Notes under the pieces: model-generated
Told to the model about the DNA's origin: nothing
The model's input: the letters and a program-made list of their open reading frames with translations, nothing else
Database searches by the model: none
Program-made: the position numbers and the translations under genes
DNA from: Acidobacteria bacterium AH-259-G07
GTDB lineage: Bacteria; Acidobacteriota; UBA6911; RPQK01; JADFOI01
Direction of reading: 5' to 3'
Length of the DNA: 14,176 nucleotides
Assembly: GCA_027717925.1 (NCBI GenBank)
Contig: JALLON010000037.1
Location: 1 to 14,176 of the forward strand
Shown: in pieces, positions 7,114 to 14,176 of the stretch
Layout: each line of letters starts with the position of its first letter
Numbering within the stretch: position 1 is the first letter of the stretch

Positions 7114-8772
7114 ATGGATCGATTAAAGGATCCGGGCCAGAGAGAAGTAATCTTAGACCTCCTGAAAATATTGTGCTTGGGCCTGGCCCTTCGGACGCTA
7201 TGGTTGATCGTGTATCCCGTGCCTTACGGCGAGGATGCTTTCGGCCGTATCTACTTCAAGAATACTCTTTTGCTTTCCCACTGGCTGCCTTTGACGCAGC
7301 TGATTGTGTACCTCAGCGCTCATCTGACAGACGGTGTCTTTCTGATTCGGTACGTTTTCGCCATCCTGGGATCTTTGGCCGCCTGCGGCTTTTATCTTTT
7401 CCTGCGGCTCGTTGCGGATCGGTCGATGTCGCTTTTGGGAGGGCTCCTCTTCTCAGTAAATGCGCTTTACGTGATCCTTTCCTTGATGCCCTATCAGGAC
7501 GTCCTTTTTCTCGGTCTTTTCTATGCTTCTCTAGCGTTTCTGGTGGCAGATAAGAGGCACACTCCAAGAGGTGAAGACACAGAGCGTACAGGGCACAGCA
7601 CACAACTTGAGAATGAATCAGAGGTCTCTGAAGTCCGGCGGCGAGCCAGGAGCCGAAGATTCGTCTTCGGTTCCCTATTGTTCGGGTTGGCCTGCTTGAC
7701 AAGGTACGAGGGCTGGTTTGTCCTCCCCGTGCTTGTGCTCTACAAGGCGCAAAGTGAAGCTCAGGGGGGCGGACTGGGAAGGCTGACTCGCTCGGTTGGG
7801 AAAGCCGCTCTTTTCTTGGGCTGGGGGCCTGTCCTCTGGCTTGCTTTCAGCCGGCTGTACTTTGGCGCTTGGTACAGCTTTCTTTTCCAGACCCTCGACG
7901 GGAAGTTTTATGCCTGGAATCCGCACTTCGATCTGCTCTGGATGACACAATACGCAGGAAAAATGCTCTACTGGCTAGGATTGTTCGGCTCTCCGGTGAT
8001 CCTATTCGCCGCACCGGGCCTGCTGAAACTCATCCGCTCACGCGATCGTCTTCACCCAGGACTGAAGCTCCTCTTTCTGTTCGTCCTGCTGGTTCTTGCC
8101 TTCTTTTTCCTAATAATCGGTAAAGGACACGATACCGTGTTCCGATTTGCGATGATTCCCTTGAGCATTGTGCTGGTCCTCACGGTGATTGGTCTGGAGG
8201 CCACCTTAGAGTGGCTCGTTCGGCGCCGAGCCTTTCCAAGACAGCAGTCGGCCCACGGCTTAGGGCGTATAATAGTGGTCATCCTCGTCGTCCTGCTGGC
8301 TGCCTACGCTACATTTCCTCTCGCCCGGCTAAATGCGAATCCTGCGTTTCGAGATCCCTACCTAATCTCCAATTACCTGGACCAGCAACTGCGTGGTGGC
8401 GGTAGAGCTTTGGTGGTGGCGGATCGATCGAAAGACCTTGCGGACGCGGCACCGATTGCCTATCAAAGGATTGCAGCTCAGTCTCGACTGCCCGACGGCA
8501 GCATTCTTTCGGCCGGTCTTCTTGAAATGATGGAGTCGGAGGAGCTGCTGGAGTACGCCCGGCGCAAGCGGGTTAGATTTCTGGTTGTTTTCAAGAACTT
8601 CCAGCCCTGGCTGGCCGCCGATATGTTCTATGCTAACTTGACGAAATCGCGCGCCGACTGGATCAAGCCGGTCTTTGAGGTATCCACCGCTCAGATCTAC
8701 TTGGTTTCTACCTGGCCAGGCAAAGGGGAGGCAGTCCCAAATTGGGAGTCGGAAGTCAGGGAGAAGCAGTGA
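7114..8772 (+). CDS. GT-C fold membrane glycosyltransferase, GT39/ArnT-like (first of pair)
   Basis: A 552-residue polytopic membrane protein resembling GT-C glycosyltransferases (ArnT/PMT group), which use polyprenyl-phosphate sugars at the outer face of the inner membrane. The first helix (about 14-33) is followed by an acidic pair, Glu40-Asp41, in the first periplasmic loop (YGEDAFGRIYF), the usual site of the catalytic acid. Helices follow at about 77-97, 107-124, 128-145, 183-193, 201-210, 229-247, 284-303, 318-337, 341-361 and 385-404. LTRYEGWF at 195-202 is typical of this group. The C-terminal 140 residues are soluble. Two oddities stand out: a very hydrophilic stretch at 147-182 (KRHTPRGEDTERTG onward) between two helices, and a tail (VPNWESEVREKQ) that looks repeat-derived. 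The start is ATG at 7114 with only a weak upstream GAGAA. It is 46 bases from the next gene on the same strand, which is probably cotranscribed. The sugar and acceptor are unknown. Confidence 0.8.
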   Translation: MDRLKDPGQREVILDLLKILCLGLALRTLWLIVYPVPYGEDAFGRIYFKNTLLLSHWLPLTQLIVYLSAHLTDGVFLIRYVFAILGSLAACGFYLFLRLVADRSMSLLGGLLFSVNALYVILSLMPYQDVLFLGLFYASLAFLVADKRHTPRGEDTERTGHSTQLENESEVSEVRRRARSRRFVFGSLLFGLACLTRYEGWFVLPVLVLYKAQSEAQGGGLGRLTRSVGKAALFLGWGPVLWLAFSRLYFGAWYSFLFQTLDGKFYAWNPHFDLLWMTQYAGKMLYWLGLFGSPVILFAAPGLLKLIRSRDRLHPGLKLLFLFVLLVLAFFFLIIGKGHDTVFRFAMIPLSIVLVLTVIGLEATLEWLVRRRAFPRQQSAHGLGRIIVVILVVLLAAYATFPLARLNANPAFRDPYLISNYLDQQLRGGGRALVVADRSKDLADAAPIAYQRIAAQSRLPDGSILSAGLLEMMESEELLEYARRKRVRFLVVFKNFQPWLAADMFYANLTKSRADWIKPVFEVSTAQIYLVSTWPGKGEAVPNWESEVREKQ

Positions 8773-8818
8773 GACGACTAACCCGAGGTCGCCTGCGGGC
8801 AAAGACGGAGACTTTCCA

Positions 8819-10321
8819 ATGCTGAGCCGCCGAGTCGATTTTCTCGTTGTCCCGAGCCTAGTCGCCATCGGTGCAGTCTTCCGCTTCTGGAGAATAAGCG
8901 ATTTGGGACTGACGCACTTCGATGAAGGCTCCTACGCCATGGCCGGGAAGTGGTTAGCAACATTTGGAAACGAGGGCTGGGCCATTCAGGCTGGTCACGC
9001 CCCGGCTCTCTTTCCCATTTTAGTGGGACTTTTCTTTTCCCTCTTCGGAATTCGGGATTATCTTGCAATCGCCGTGTCTGCCGCCGTCGGGAGCGCGACG
9101 ATCGGATTGATCTATCTGATTGGCCGTCACTGGCTTAGCCGTGAGACCGGAGTGCTGGCTGCCCTGTTTTTAGCAACTTGCGAGTACCACCTGACTTATT
9201 CACGGCTGGCCCTGACCGATGTCACCTTCACCTTCCTCTTTTGGGCTGCCCTGGGTGCCCTCCTTTGGAGCGTCCAGAGAGAAGACCGGCGCTGGGCCAT
9301 TATCGGTGGGCTGCTCACCGGCCTTTGCTGGAACACAAAGTATCATGGGTTCTTTCCTTTGATCATAACCGGATGCTGGCTGGCTTTATCCCGCTTCTTC
9401 ACCGCGAGCTCCAGGTCCAGGCCCTGGCTGTCTTTACTGAAGAGAAGCCACTTGGGAACGGCAGCCGCTTTGGCGCTCCTTGCCTACATTCCGTGGGCTC
9501 TTTTAGTCCAAATCACCGTAGGCTATTGGTCGATTTTAAGGGGACAGCTCAGCCACTCGCTCGGCTTCGGTGAGTTCGCATGGACAACACCCTCTGCGAT
9601 TTATTTCTACCTGAGCCACTGGCTAACGGCGCCGCTGTTGATTTGCGCCGTCTTTGGATTCGTCTTCATCTTGATCGACAGGAAAGAGACGGGACTGTTT
9701 CTCGCCACAGTTTTCGTTCTTTTTACCGCCTCGACTCTTTTCTACATGAGCTTTCCCAGGCTGATCCTGCCGATAGTGCCTGCGATCTGCCTATTTAGCG
9801 GATTTGGGGTCAAGGCGATCGCGGGCAGAATTCCTTTCATCAATCCCAAGATCATCGTCGGATTTGGGACTGCTACTGTCTTGCTCTGGAATCTTGTCGC
9901 TGCCGGGCCCGTCTTGGCACTGCGCACAGATTCCTATCGGGAGGCAGCCAGATACCTGCAGAATTTTGAAGAGCCAGTGGTGACTCAGCTTAGTAAGAAT
10001 TACTACTTCTACGAGGAAAGGAAGTCGCTGGAAATCCGATGGCAGGAATTGGACGACCTGGACTCGCTAATGGAAGATGCTGCCCCGGTCATCATCGCCG
10101 TCGATCCGATTATTCACCGCTTGCCGGAAGATCGTGCATGGCTTGAAAAGCACCGACCGCGCCTAAGTCTGCTGCGGAGTTTTGAGGTGACAATGTACGA
10201 GCCGGTGTACTACCAAGGCTTTAATCCCACTCTGGGATTTGAAACTCTTCCCCGTTCCGTGGTACCTGCTGTTCCCGGGGATACGAGAATTGACGTGTAC
10301 AAGTTTCAGAAGCAGCCCTGA
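8819..10321 (+). CDS. GT39/ArnT-like membrane glycosyltransferase (second of pair)
   Basis: A 500-residue GT-C glycosyltransferase of the dolichyl-phosphate-mannose-protein mannosyltransferase/ArnT group. The frame is open from further upstream, but the ATG at 8819 is chosen because GGAG (8807-8810) sits 8 bases before it and the protein then begins directly with a short basic end and the first helix (about 8-23). The catalytic acidic pair Asp35-Glu36 is in LTHFDEGSYAMAGKW, and the second conserved loop is YSRLALTDVTF (127-137). About ten more helices follow (81-101, 110-123, 136-151, 162-170, 178-193, 213-231, 270-286, 292-309, 313-330, 345-365). The last 130 residues form a soluble domain. 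It is expected to transfer a sugar from a polyprenyl-phosphate donor to a lipid or glycan in the periplasm. It follows the other GT-C gene by 46 bases and converges with the radical SAM gene at 10358 across 36 bases. The family is clear; the sugar is not. Confidence 0.9.
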   Translation: MLSRRVDFLVVPSLVAIGAVFRFWRISDLGLTHFDEGSYAMAGKWLATFGNEGWAIQAGHAPALFPILVGLFFSLFGIRDYLAIAVSAAVGSATIGLIYLIGRHWLSRETGVLAALFLATCEYHLTYSRLALTDVTFTFLFWAALGALLWSVQREDRRWAIIGGLLTGLCWNTKYHGFFPLIITGCWLALSRFFTASSRSRPWLSLLKRSHLGTAAALALLAYIPWALLVQITVGYWSILRGQLSHSLGFGEFAWTTPSAIYFYLSHWLTAPLLICAVFGFVFILIDRKETGLFLATVFVLFTASTLFYMSFPRLILPIVPAICLFSGFGVKAIAGRIPFINPKIIVGFGTATVLLWNLVAAGPVLALRTDSYREAARYLQNFEEPVVTQLSKNYYFYEERKSLEIRWQELDDLDSLMEDAAPVIIAVDPIIHRLPEDRAWLEKHRPRLSLLRSFEVTMYEPVYYQGFNPTLGFETLPRSVVPAVPGDTRIDVYKFQKQP

Positions 10322-10357
10322 CGGGACCTTACGCTGTGTACACGCCCAGTTTGGGTC

Positions 10358-11782
10358 TCATGAGTACAAGTAGTTGCGTAACAGGTAGTAACCCTGCCGA
10401 ATCTGAATTCTGATCTCGGATGTTGAAAGCCCGTCTGATAACGCCCATTCTGTAAGCCGACGTCTAAGATAGCCAAAACGAAAATAGAATTCCCGAATCG
10501 CTCTTTTCCTTAATGAAGCAACTTGTTCGCGGCTCAGCGCCAGGGTGGGCATCGCAATTTCCGTACCTGACTGATCCATGATCTGAAAGTCTTCGTCGAT
10601 CAGCCCAAGCTGGAGAGCTTTTTCCCGAAAGGGTGTCCCCATGCGAGGGACAGCTACGTTAAATGAAGCAAAATCAGGGTTGACTTCCCTTAAGAACGCC
10701 ATGGTCTCCTCAAAACTCTCCTCCGTCTCCTCGGGCAGCCCCAGGAGTAGGGTGGCCACCGTGCGAAGCCCATGTACTTTGCACAATTCGAAGCCAGCTC
10801 TAATTTGCTCCTTTCGATAGTCTTTTCTGACGGCATCTAAAATCTGCTGGTTACCACTCTCCAATCCAAGAATGATCGTGTGGCATCCTGCTGACTTCAT
10901 GCCAGTGAGTAAGTCGTCGCCCAGAACATCAGGCCGGCTGAAACAGGTCCAACCGAAGCGATAATGAAAATGGGACATTCGATCCAGGAGGCGCTGTGCA
11001 CGTTCCCTAGGAATGCCAAAAGTCTGGTCGAGAAAGAAGACTTCATGAATCTTCATTGAGCCAAGAAACTCCAACTCTTCCATGACATTCTCAACAGGCC
11101 GGAGCTTCCATCCCAGGGTCGACATTACACAAAAGGAACAGTGATAAGGACATCCGAAGTCGGTCATGAGGGTAGCGAATTGACCGTCGCGCACAAATGG
11201 ATAACGGTAACCTTTGTTCAAAAACAAGCGATGCTCTGGTACTGGTAAACGGAATGATTCTCCATTCGGTCTCTCGATGGGGAGCACCACCACGTTTCCA
11301 TTTCGGCGCACCGTCATATTGTTCACACCAATCAATTTGCTCCAGTGACTATCGAGGTATCTCAAGAGATTATCGCCACTAAAATCGTGAAGAAAGGCAT
11401 CCACAAAGGGGAGGCTCTTCAGCCGCTCCTGGCGCCGATCAATGAGAATATCCCCGATCAAGATCAATTTAGCGGCAAGTCTTTGGGACAGCTTTTCGTA
11501 AAACGGCACATCTTCGGCATAAGAGGCTGAACCGATTAGGCCGATAACGGCAAGGGGGTTGATATCCTCAACCCTGTTCAGGCACTCTTGTTCATCTAAT
11601 TCTTCCACAATGGCATCGATTAGATGCAAATCGTAGGTGTCCTTTAGAAAGCCACTTAAGAAGACAAAGTCGATGGGTTGATTGATATAGTCCGCCTGAG
11701 AAACCTTACTGCAAAAGTAGTCGCGCGAATAAATGTGCTTTCCAGGCGGGTTTAGAAAGAGGATCTTTGGTCTTTCACGCAT
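10358..11782 (-). CDS. B12-binding-type radical SAM protein (downstream of GT9 gene)
   Basis: A 474-residue radical SAM enzyme, second of two in the window and clearly diverged from the one at 5414-6850. An N-terminal domain of about 150 residues starts PKILFLNPPGKH and contains FVFLSGFLKDTYDLHLIDA and VIGLIGSASYAEDVPFYEKL, matching a cobalamin-binding-like Rossmann layout without the histidine loop. The core cluster motif is C211-PYH-C215-SF-C218 after TLMTDFG. It is followed by FFLDQTFG, LGLESGNQQILDAV and LLLGLPEETEESFEETMAFL, all standard for this superfamily. The exact substrate is unknown; the neighbours point to a sugar, lipid or glycan. The start taken is ATG at 11782, two bases after the GT9 stop; a TTG at 11791 would overlap the GT9 gene. 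No Shine-Dalgarno is visible, and the inverted-repeat element ends only 23 bases upstream, so expression probably depends on translation of the GT9 gene. Confidence 0.92.
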   Translation of the reverse strand: MRERPKILFLNPPGKHIYSRDYFCSKVSQADYINQPIDFVFLSGFLKDTYDLHLIDAIVEELDEQECLNRVEDINPLAVIGLIGSASYAEDVPFYEKLSQRLAAKLILIGDILIDRRQERLKSLPFVDAFLHDFSGDNLLRYLDSHWSKLIGVNNMTVRRNGNVVVLPIERPNGESFRLPVPEHRLFLNKGYRYPFVRDGQFATLMTDFGCPYHCSFCVMSTLGWKLRPVENVMEELEFLGSMKIHEVFFLDQTFGIPRERAQRLLDRMSHFHYRFGWTCFSRPDVLGDDLLTGMKSAGCHTIILGLESGNQQILDAVRKDYRKEQIRAGFELCKVHGLRTVATLLLGLPEETEESFEETMAFLREVNPDFASFNVAVPRMGTPFREKALQLGLIDEDFQIMDQSGTEIAMPTLALSREQVASLRKRAIREFYFRFGYLRRRLTEWALSDGLSTSEIRIQIRQGYYLLRNYLYS

Positions 11783-11784
11783 GA

Positions 11785-13077
11785 TCAGCAAGCAGGAGGG
11801 GTCAAACCAGATGGGGAGGGGTCAGACTTTGAATTTTTCGTTTTTGGCTGAGAATCAGGAGTCACGCGGAAACCCAAAAACGAAAAATTCAAGGTCTGAC
11901 CCCTCCCCATCTGGTCTCCAATTTCCCTGTCAATAAAACTGAAAACGTCCCTGATGACGTCATCGGTCTCAATCTGCTTCATACAGGCCAAATTGTTGAT
12001 GCAGTTAACCGTTTTGGCATTGTCCAAACTCATGCAGGGGCTACACCACAAACCTCGGTAGAACACCAGCCTCCTCGTGCTCAGAGGGCCATAGCGCAGA
12101 GGAGTCTCAGGACCGTAAAATCCCACCACAGGAACCTGTAAAGCGGCAGCCATATGCAGGGGACCGCTGTCGTTAGAGATGATCAAAAGTGCTCCCCGGA
12201 TCAGATGGGCCAATCGCACCACGCTCAATTTTCCCGCACAGTTTCTGACCCGCTTAGAAAAGCGTAACTCTTTTTCCAGAGAAGCCACGTAAGGAATCTC
12301 GGATCTCGAACCGATCAGCACGAGATCGAAGCTATACGATTCAAGTAGGGCCCTTGCTAGTTCAGCGAATCGTTCTCGCGGCCAACGCCTTTCCACGGCC
12401 AAAGGACTGGCATTGATGTTCATCACAACATAGGGCCTCCTATTGGTGGGGTGGCATTTACCAATTAGATCTTTTTCCGCCAACAAAAGCCGAGGTTCGG
12501 GATTTTCACCCCTTGCCATCGATTGTTTTTGAACCAGCCTCAAAAATTGCTCCGCGGTGTGAAGATCGTTCGAGAAAGGGATGCTGACATGCAGGAGCTG
12601 TTTCTTGACACCCTTCGCTTGTGCAAAACCAACAACCTGGTCCCCTTTAGCCAGTCGGGCCAGCAGGGCTGAAAAGTTCGCAAAGAATTCACTGTCAAAC
12701 ACAAGATTGTAGCGCTCGCGCCGCAGTTGTCGAACCAGAAGCACGCTCCGCAGCAGAAAACGAAAAGGACCCCCGAAGGGAAGGCAATGGACCTTCTCAA
12801 CACAAGGTATCAGCACAAACAACTCTCGGTTCCGTTCCAGGGTCAGGTAGTGAACCTCGACACCAGGGTAGGTCTCCTTTAACCAGCGCAAGGCGGGCTC
12901 CGACAGGATGATGCTTCCCATTCCCCAGAACTTGATAAACAGGATTTTTTGAACAGAGAGTGGTTTGGTTCGCTTCTTGGGGGCGAATTGTAAGAACAGT
13001 CCCAGGACACCAATCAAGCTTCCCAGCCTGGCATCCAGCATCTTAGCCAGACGGATTTCAAATCGCTCCCACCTCAT
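11785..13077 (-). CDS. GT9 heptosyltransferase-like glycosyltransferase with repeat-encoded C-terminal tail
   Basis: A 430-residue protein of the GT9 (ADP-heptose:LPS heptosyltransferase) family, a cytosolic GT-B enzyme acting on lipid-linked core or O-antigen. The N-terminal domain has KILFIKFWGMGSIILSEPAL (44-63), the family's glycine-containing first loop. The C-terminal domain has NINASPLAVERRWP (220-233), LIGSRSE (254-260) and the donor-site block SNDSGPLHMAAALQVPVVGF (301-320) followed by YGPETPLRYGP. A Cys cluster (CSPC 345-348, C359, C365) is also usual in the family. The recognisable protein ends near FIDREIGD (381-388); residues 389-430 are read from the inverted-repeat element and short flanking DNA, in frame. 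The start ATG at 13077 overlaps the upstream stop (ATGA), with TGAGGA 6 bases before it as a good ribosome site. Heptose as donor sugar is not proven. Confidence 0.92.
   Translation of the reverse strand: MRWERFEIRLAKMLDARLGSLIGVLGLFLQFAPKKRTKPLSVQKILFIKFWGMGSIILSEPALRWLKETYPGVEVHYLTLERNRELFVLIPCVEKVHCLPFGGPFRFLLRSVLLVRQLRRERYNLVFDSEFFANFSALLARLAKGDQVVGFAQAKGVKKQLLHVSIPFSNDLHTAEQFLRLVQKQSMARGENPEPRLLLAEKDLIGKCHPTNRRPYVVMNINASPLAVERRWPRERFAELARALLESYSFDLVLIGSRSEIPYVASLEKELRFSKRVRNCAGKLSVVRLAHLIRGALLIISNDSGPLHMAAALQVPVVGFYGPETPLRYGPLSTRRLVFYRGLWCSPCMSLDNAKTVNCINNLACMKQIETDDVIRDVFSFIDREIGDQMGRGQTLNFSFLGFRVTPDSQPKTKNSKSDPSPSGLTPPAC
11806..11915. repeat. 110-bp inverted-repeat element (REP/MITE-like) inside the GT9 3' end
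   Basis: Two 42-base arms, 11806-11847 and 11874-11915, are inverted copies with 41 of 42 positions matching; the single difference is at 11828/11893 (T against G). The loop is 26 bases (11848-11873). The outer half of each arm is GC-rich (ATGGGGAGGGGTCAGAC), the inner half AT-rich (GAATTTTTCGTTTTTGG). A partial third copy, GGAGGGGTCA at 11795-11804, lies 20 bases from the same word at 11815-11824, suggesting stacked units. The element is open in the GT9 frame and supplies its C-terminal residues. The GGGGTCAGAC...TTGAATTTT layout recalls REP-type palindromes mobilised by RAYT (Y1-type) transposases, but no transposase gene is in the window, so the family link is inference. As RNA it would form a very stable hairpin between the GT9 and radical SAM coding regions. 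Confidence 0.95.
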
Positions 13078-14176
13078 CTTAGTTCCTCAGGTATAGGAAT
13101 CCAGAAAAGAGTGGTGCAGCCCAAACCTCGCCCTCGGTCCGAGGCAAACACGATGCGCGAATGGGCTTGGTCCCAAACCGGATCCCTGTCCAGAGCAGAG
13201 TTCAATGTTAATCTTAAGAGAGTGTTCTTGACTAGATCTAAAGCCCAGATATCTTGACTATTCTCCAGATCTGCAGAGAAAACGATTTTTCTTCCATCGT
13301 GGGAAAATTGAGGAGACTCGATATGACCTTTGGAGCGAAATAAGATTTTCTCTGTAAAGGTGGACAGATCCAAATATCGCAAACTGGTTCCGTCCTTCTC
13401 TTTTACGCCATAAACCAGAGAATCGCCTTGGGTTGAATAACGGGGGTCATAACAATTGCCATCCACCGGAAGCCAAGTTTCTACTGCGGTGACAACGTCA
13501 AAAATGTAGAGTTTCCCCCCTCTCTCAAACACAAAGCCAGTTCCATTCGGCTCCCAACTCGGTGTCGCTCCTTCGATCAAGAAAGCGGGGGGCTTTCCAA
13601 CTCCTTTACTGCGCCAAATCTCCCTCCGCCCATTCTCCACTGTTTGCACCAGCAAGGAGGTGTCATCGGAGGCTAAGTCAGGATTGTAGTAATTACGAGG
13701 AGATTCAGGCGTCCAAGGCTGACCCTCGATGGAAAAAATTCCATAGCGGTCGTCTAGGATCTCACAGTAACTGAACACCGTCTTCTCCAGTCCCAAATCG
13801 GGTGCCTGCACGATTAGCCCCAGGTGACGCTGGAACTGTGAACCCGACACATTCAGTCTTAGGGCGCCGTCTTGGGGTTCACTGCCAAAAGAGAGGTAGC
13901 CGAACACAGTATTCAATCCGGCGAGAAGACCGAGGAGTGGCAGATAGAACAACACGTCTCTCTTACTCCATTTCACAAATGGGCGGAACAATAAGATGAC
14001 GCTCAGCAAGAAAACTAAAAGGAACCCAAGTCGTGTGTAGGCCAGCGGTGTGAGCCATCCAACCGCGAACGCTTTGAGCTTCATGTAGTGAGGAAGATTG
14101 ATTACCGCGTACAGAGTGCCCAGCCCCACCGCGTGGTACGTCTTGCCCTGGTCAACAAGTATTCTGGCGAAAAACA
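13074..14176 (-). CDS. Membrane-anchored PD40/TolB-like beta-propeller protein, 5' end outside the window
   Basis: The frame is open from the right window edge, so the true start lies beyond it; a GTG at 14129 is only an internal codon (reading before it: RILVDQGKTYHA). The visible 366 residues hold at least two hydrophobic helices (LTPLAYTRLGFLLVFLLSVI and, after a basic loop, VLFYLPLLGLLAGLNTVFGY), then about 270 soluble residues with PD40/WD40-like repeats. Repeat marks are NPDLASDDTSLLVQT, PSWEPNGTGFVFERGGKLYI, DPRYSTQGDSLVYG, SPQFSHDGRKIVFSADLENS with DIWALDL, and DPVWDQAHSRIVFASDRGRG. This is the pattern of a TolB-type propeller of about five blades, likely periplasmic given the helix-basic loop-helix start. 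The upstream part may be a larger polytopic domain. Its stop overlaps the GT9 start (ATGA), so the two are co-translated and probably functionally linked. Binding or scaffolding is the usual propeller role; a specific function is not recognised. Confidence 0.78.
   Translation of the reverse strand, partial: FFARILVDQGKTYHAVGLGTLYAVINLPHYMKLKAFAVGWLTPLAYTRLGFLLVFLLSVILLFRPFVKWSKRDVLFYLPLLGLLAGLNTVFGYLSFGSEPQDGALRLNVSGSQFQRHLGLIVQAPDLGLEKTVFSYCEILDDRYGIFSIEGQPWTPESPRNYYNPDLASDDTSLLVQTVENGRREIWRSKGVGKPPAFLIEGATPSWEPNGTGFVFERGGKLYIFDVVTAVETWLPVDGNCYDPRYSTQGDSLVYGVKEKDGTSLRYLDLSTFTEKILFRSKGHIESPQFSHDGRKIVFSADLENSQDIWALDLVKNTLLRLTLNSALDRDPVWDQAHSRIVFASDRGRGLGCTTLFWIPIPEELR

Noticed and set aside
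8675..8818. Upstream extension of the second GT-C gene
   Set aside because: It overlaps the end of the first GT-C gene, is not hydrophobic or family-like, and the ATG at 8819 has a good GGAG site.
10336..10355. GTGTACAC palindrome and CCCA-GTT-TGGG mini-hairpin between convergent genes
   Set aside because: Stems are too short and there is no T-tract; such words are common by chance.

Overview
The window is part of a surface-polysaccharide (O-antigen, capsule or exopolysaccharide) locus from a Gram-negative-type bacterium of moderate GC. Two cobalamin-type radical SAM enzymes, a sulfatase-superfamily lipoprotein without the usual formylglycine residue, a membrane-anchored PD40 propeller protein and several GT-C membrane glycosyltransferases suggest an uncultured Acidobacteriota- or NC10/Desulfobacterota-like organism. 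That placement is inference from gene style; there is no rRNA or other marker here.

Layout, left to right. (1) 1-950, minus: a Wzx/MATE-type flippase broken by a single -1 frameshift and cut off by the window edge. (2) 1041-3883, plus: an O-antigen ligase/polymerase-type membrane protein with a beta-sandwich domain inserted in its large loop, coupled through TAATG to a GT4 glycosyltransferase. (3) 6850-4002, minus: a radical SAM/B12 protein followed by a sulfatase-like lipoprotein. (4) 7114-10321, plus: two GT39/ArnT-like membrane glycosyltransferases. (5) 14176-10358, minus: a membrane protein with a PD40/TolB-like propeller (5' end outside the window), a GT9 heptosyltransferase-like protein joined to it by an ATGA overlap, and a second radical SAM/B12 protein. 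A 110-bp inverted-repeat element lies inside the 3' end of the GT9 gene and encodes its last 42 residues.

How they may work together (inference): GT4 and GT9 enzymes act on nucleotide-sugar donors at the cytoplasmic face. The flippase would export lipid-linked units and the Wzy/WaaL-like protein would polymerise or ligate them in the periplasm. The GT-C enzymes would add residues from polyprenyl-phosphate sugars, and the sulfatase-fold lipoprotein would trim or decorate the product. The radical SAM enzymes could do unusual C-methylation or rearrangement of a sugar or lipid carrier. No initiating phosphoglycosyltransferase, chain-length regulator or nucleotide-sugar synthesis gene is present, so this is a fragment of a larger locus. 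Unlike a classical one-direction O-antigen cluster, the genes fall into five units on alternating strands.

No tRNA, rRNA, CRISPR array or transposase gene was seen. The longest stretch without a gene is 6851-7113 (263 bases).
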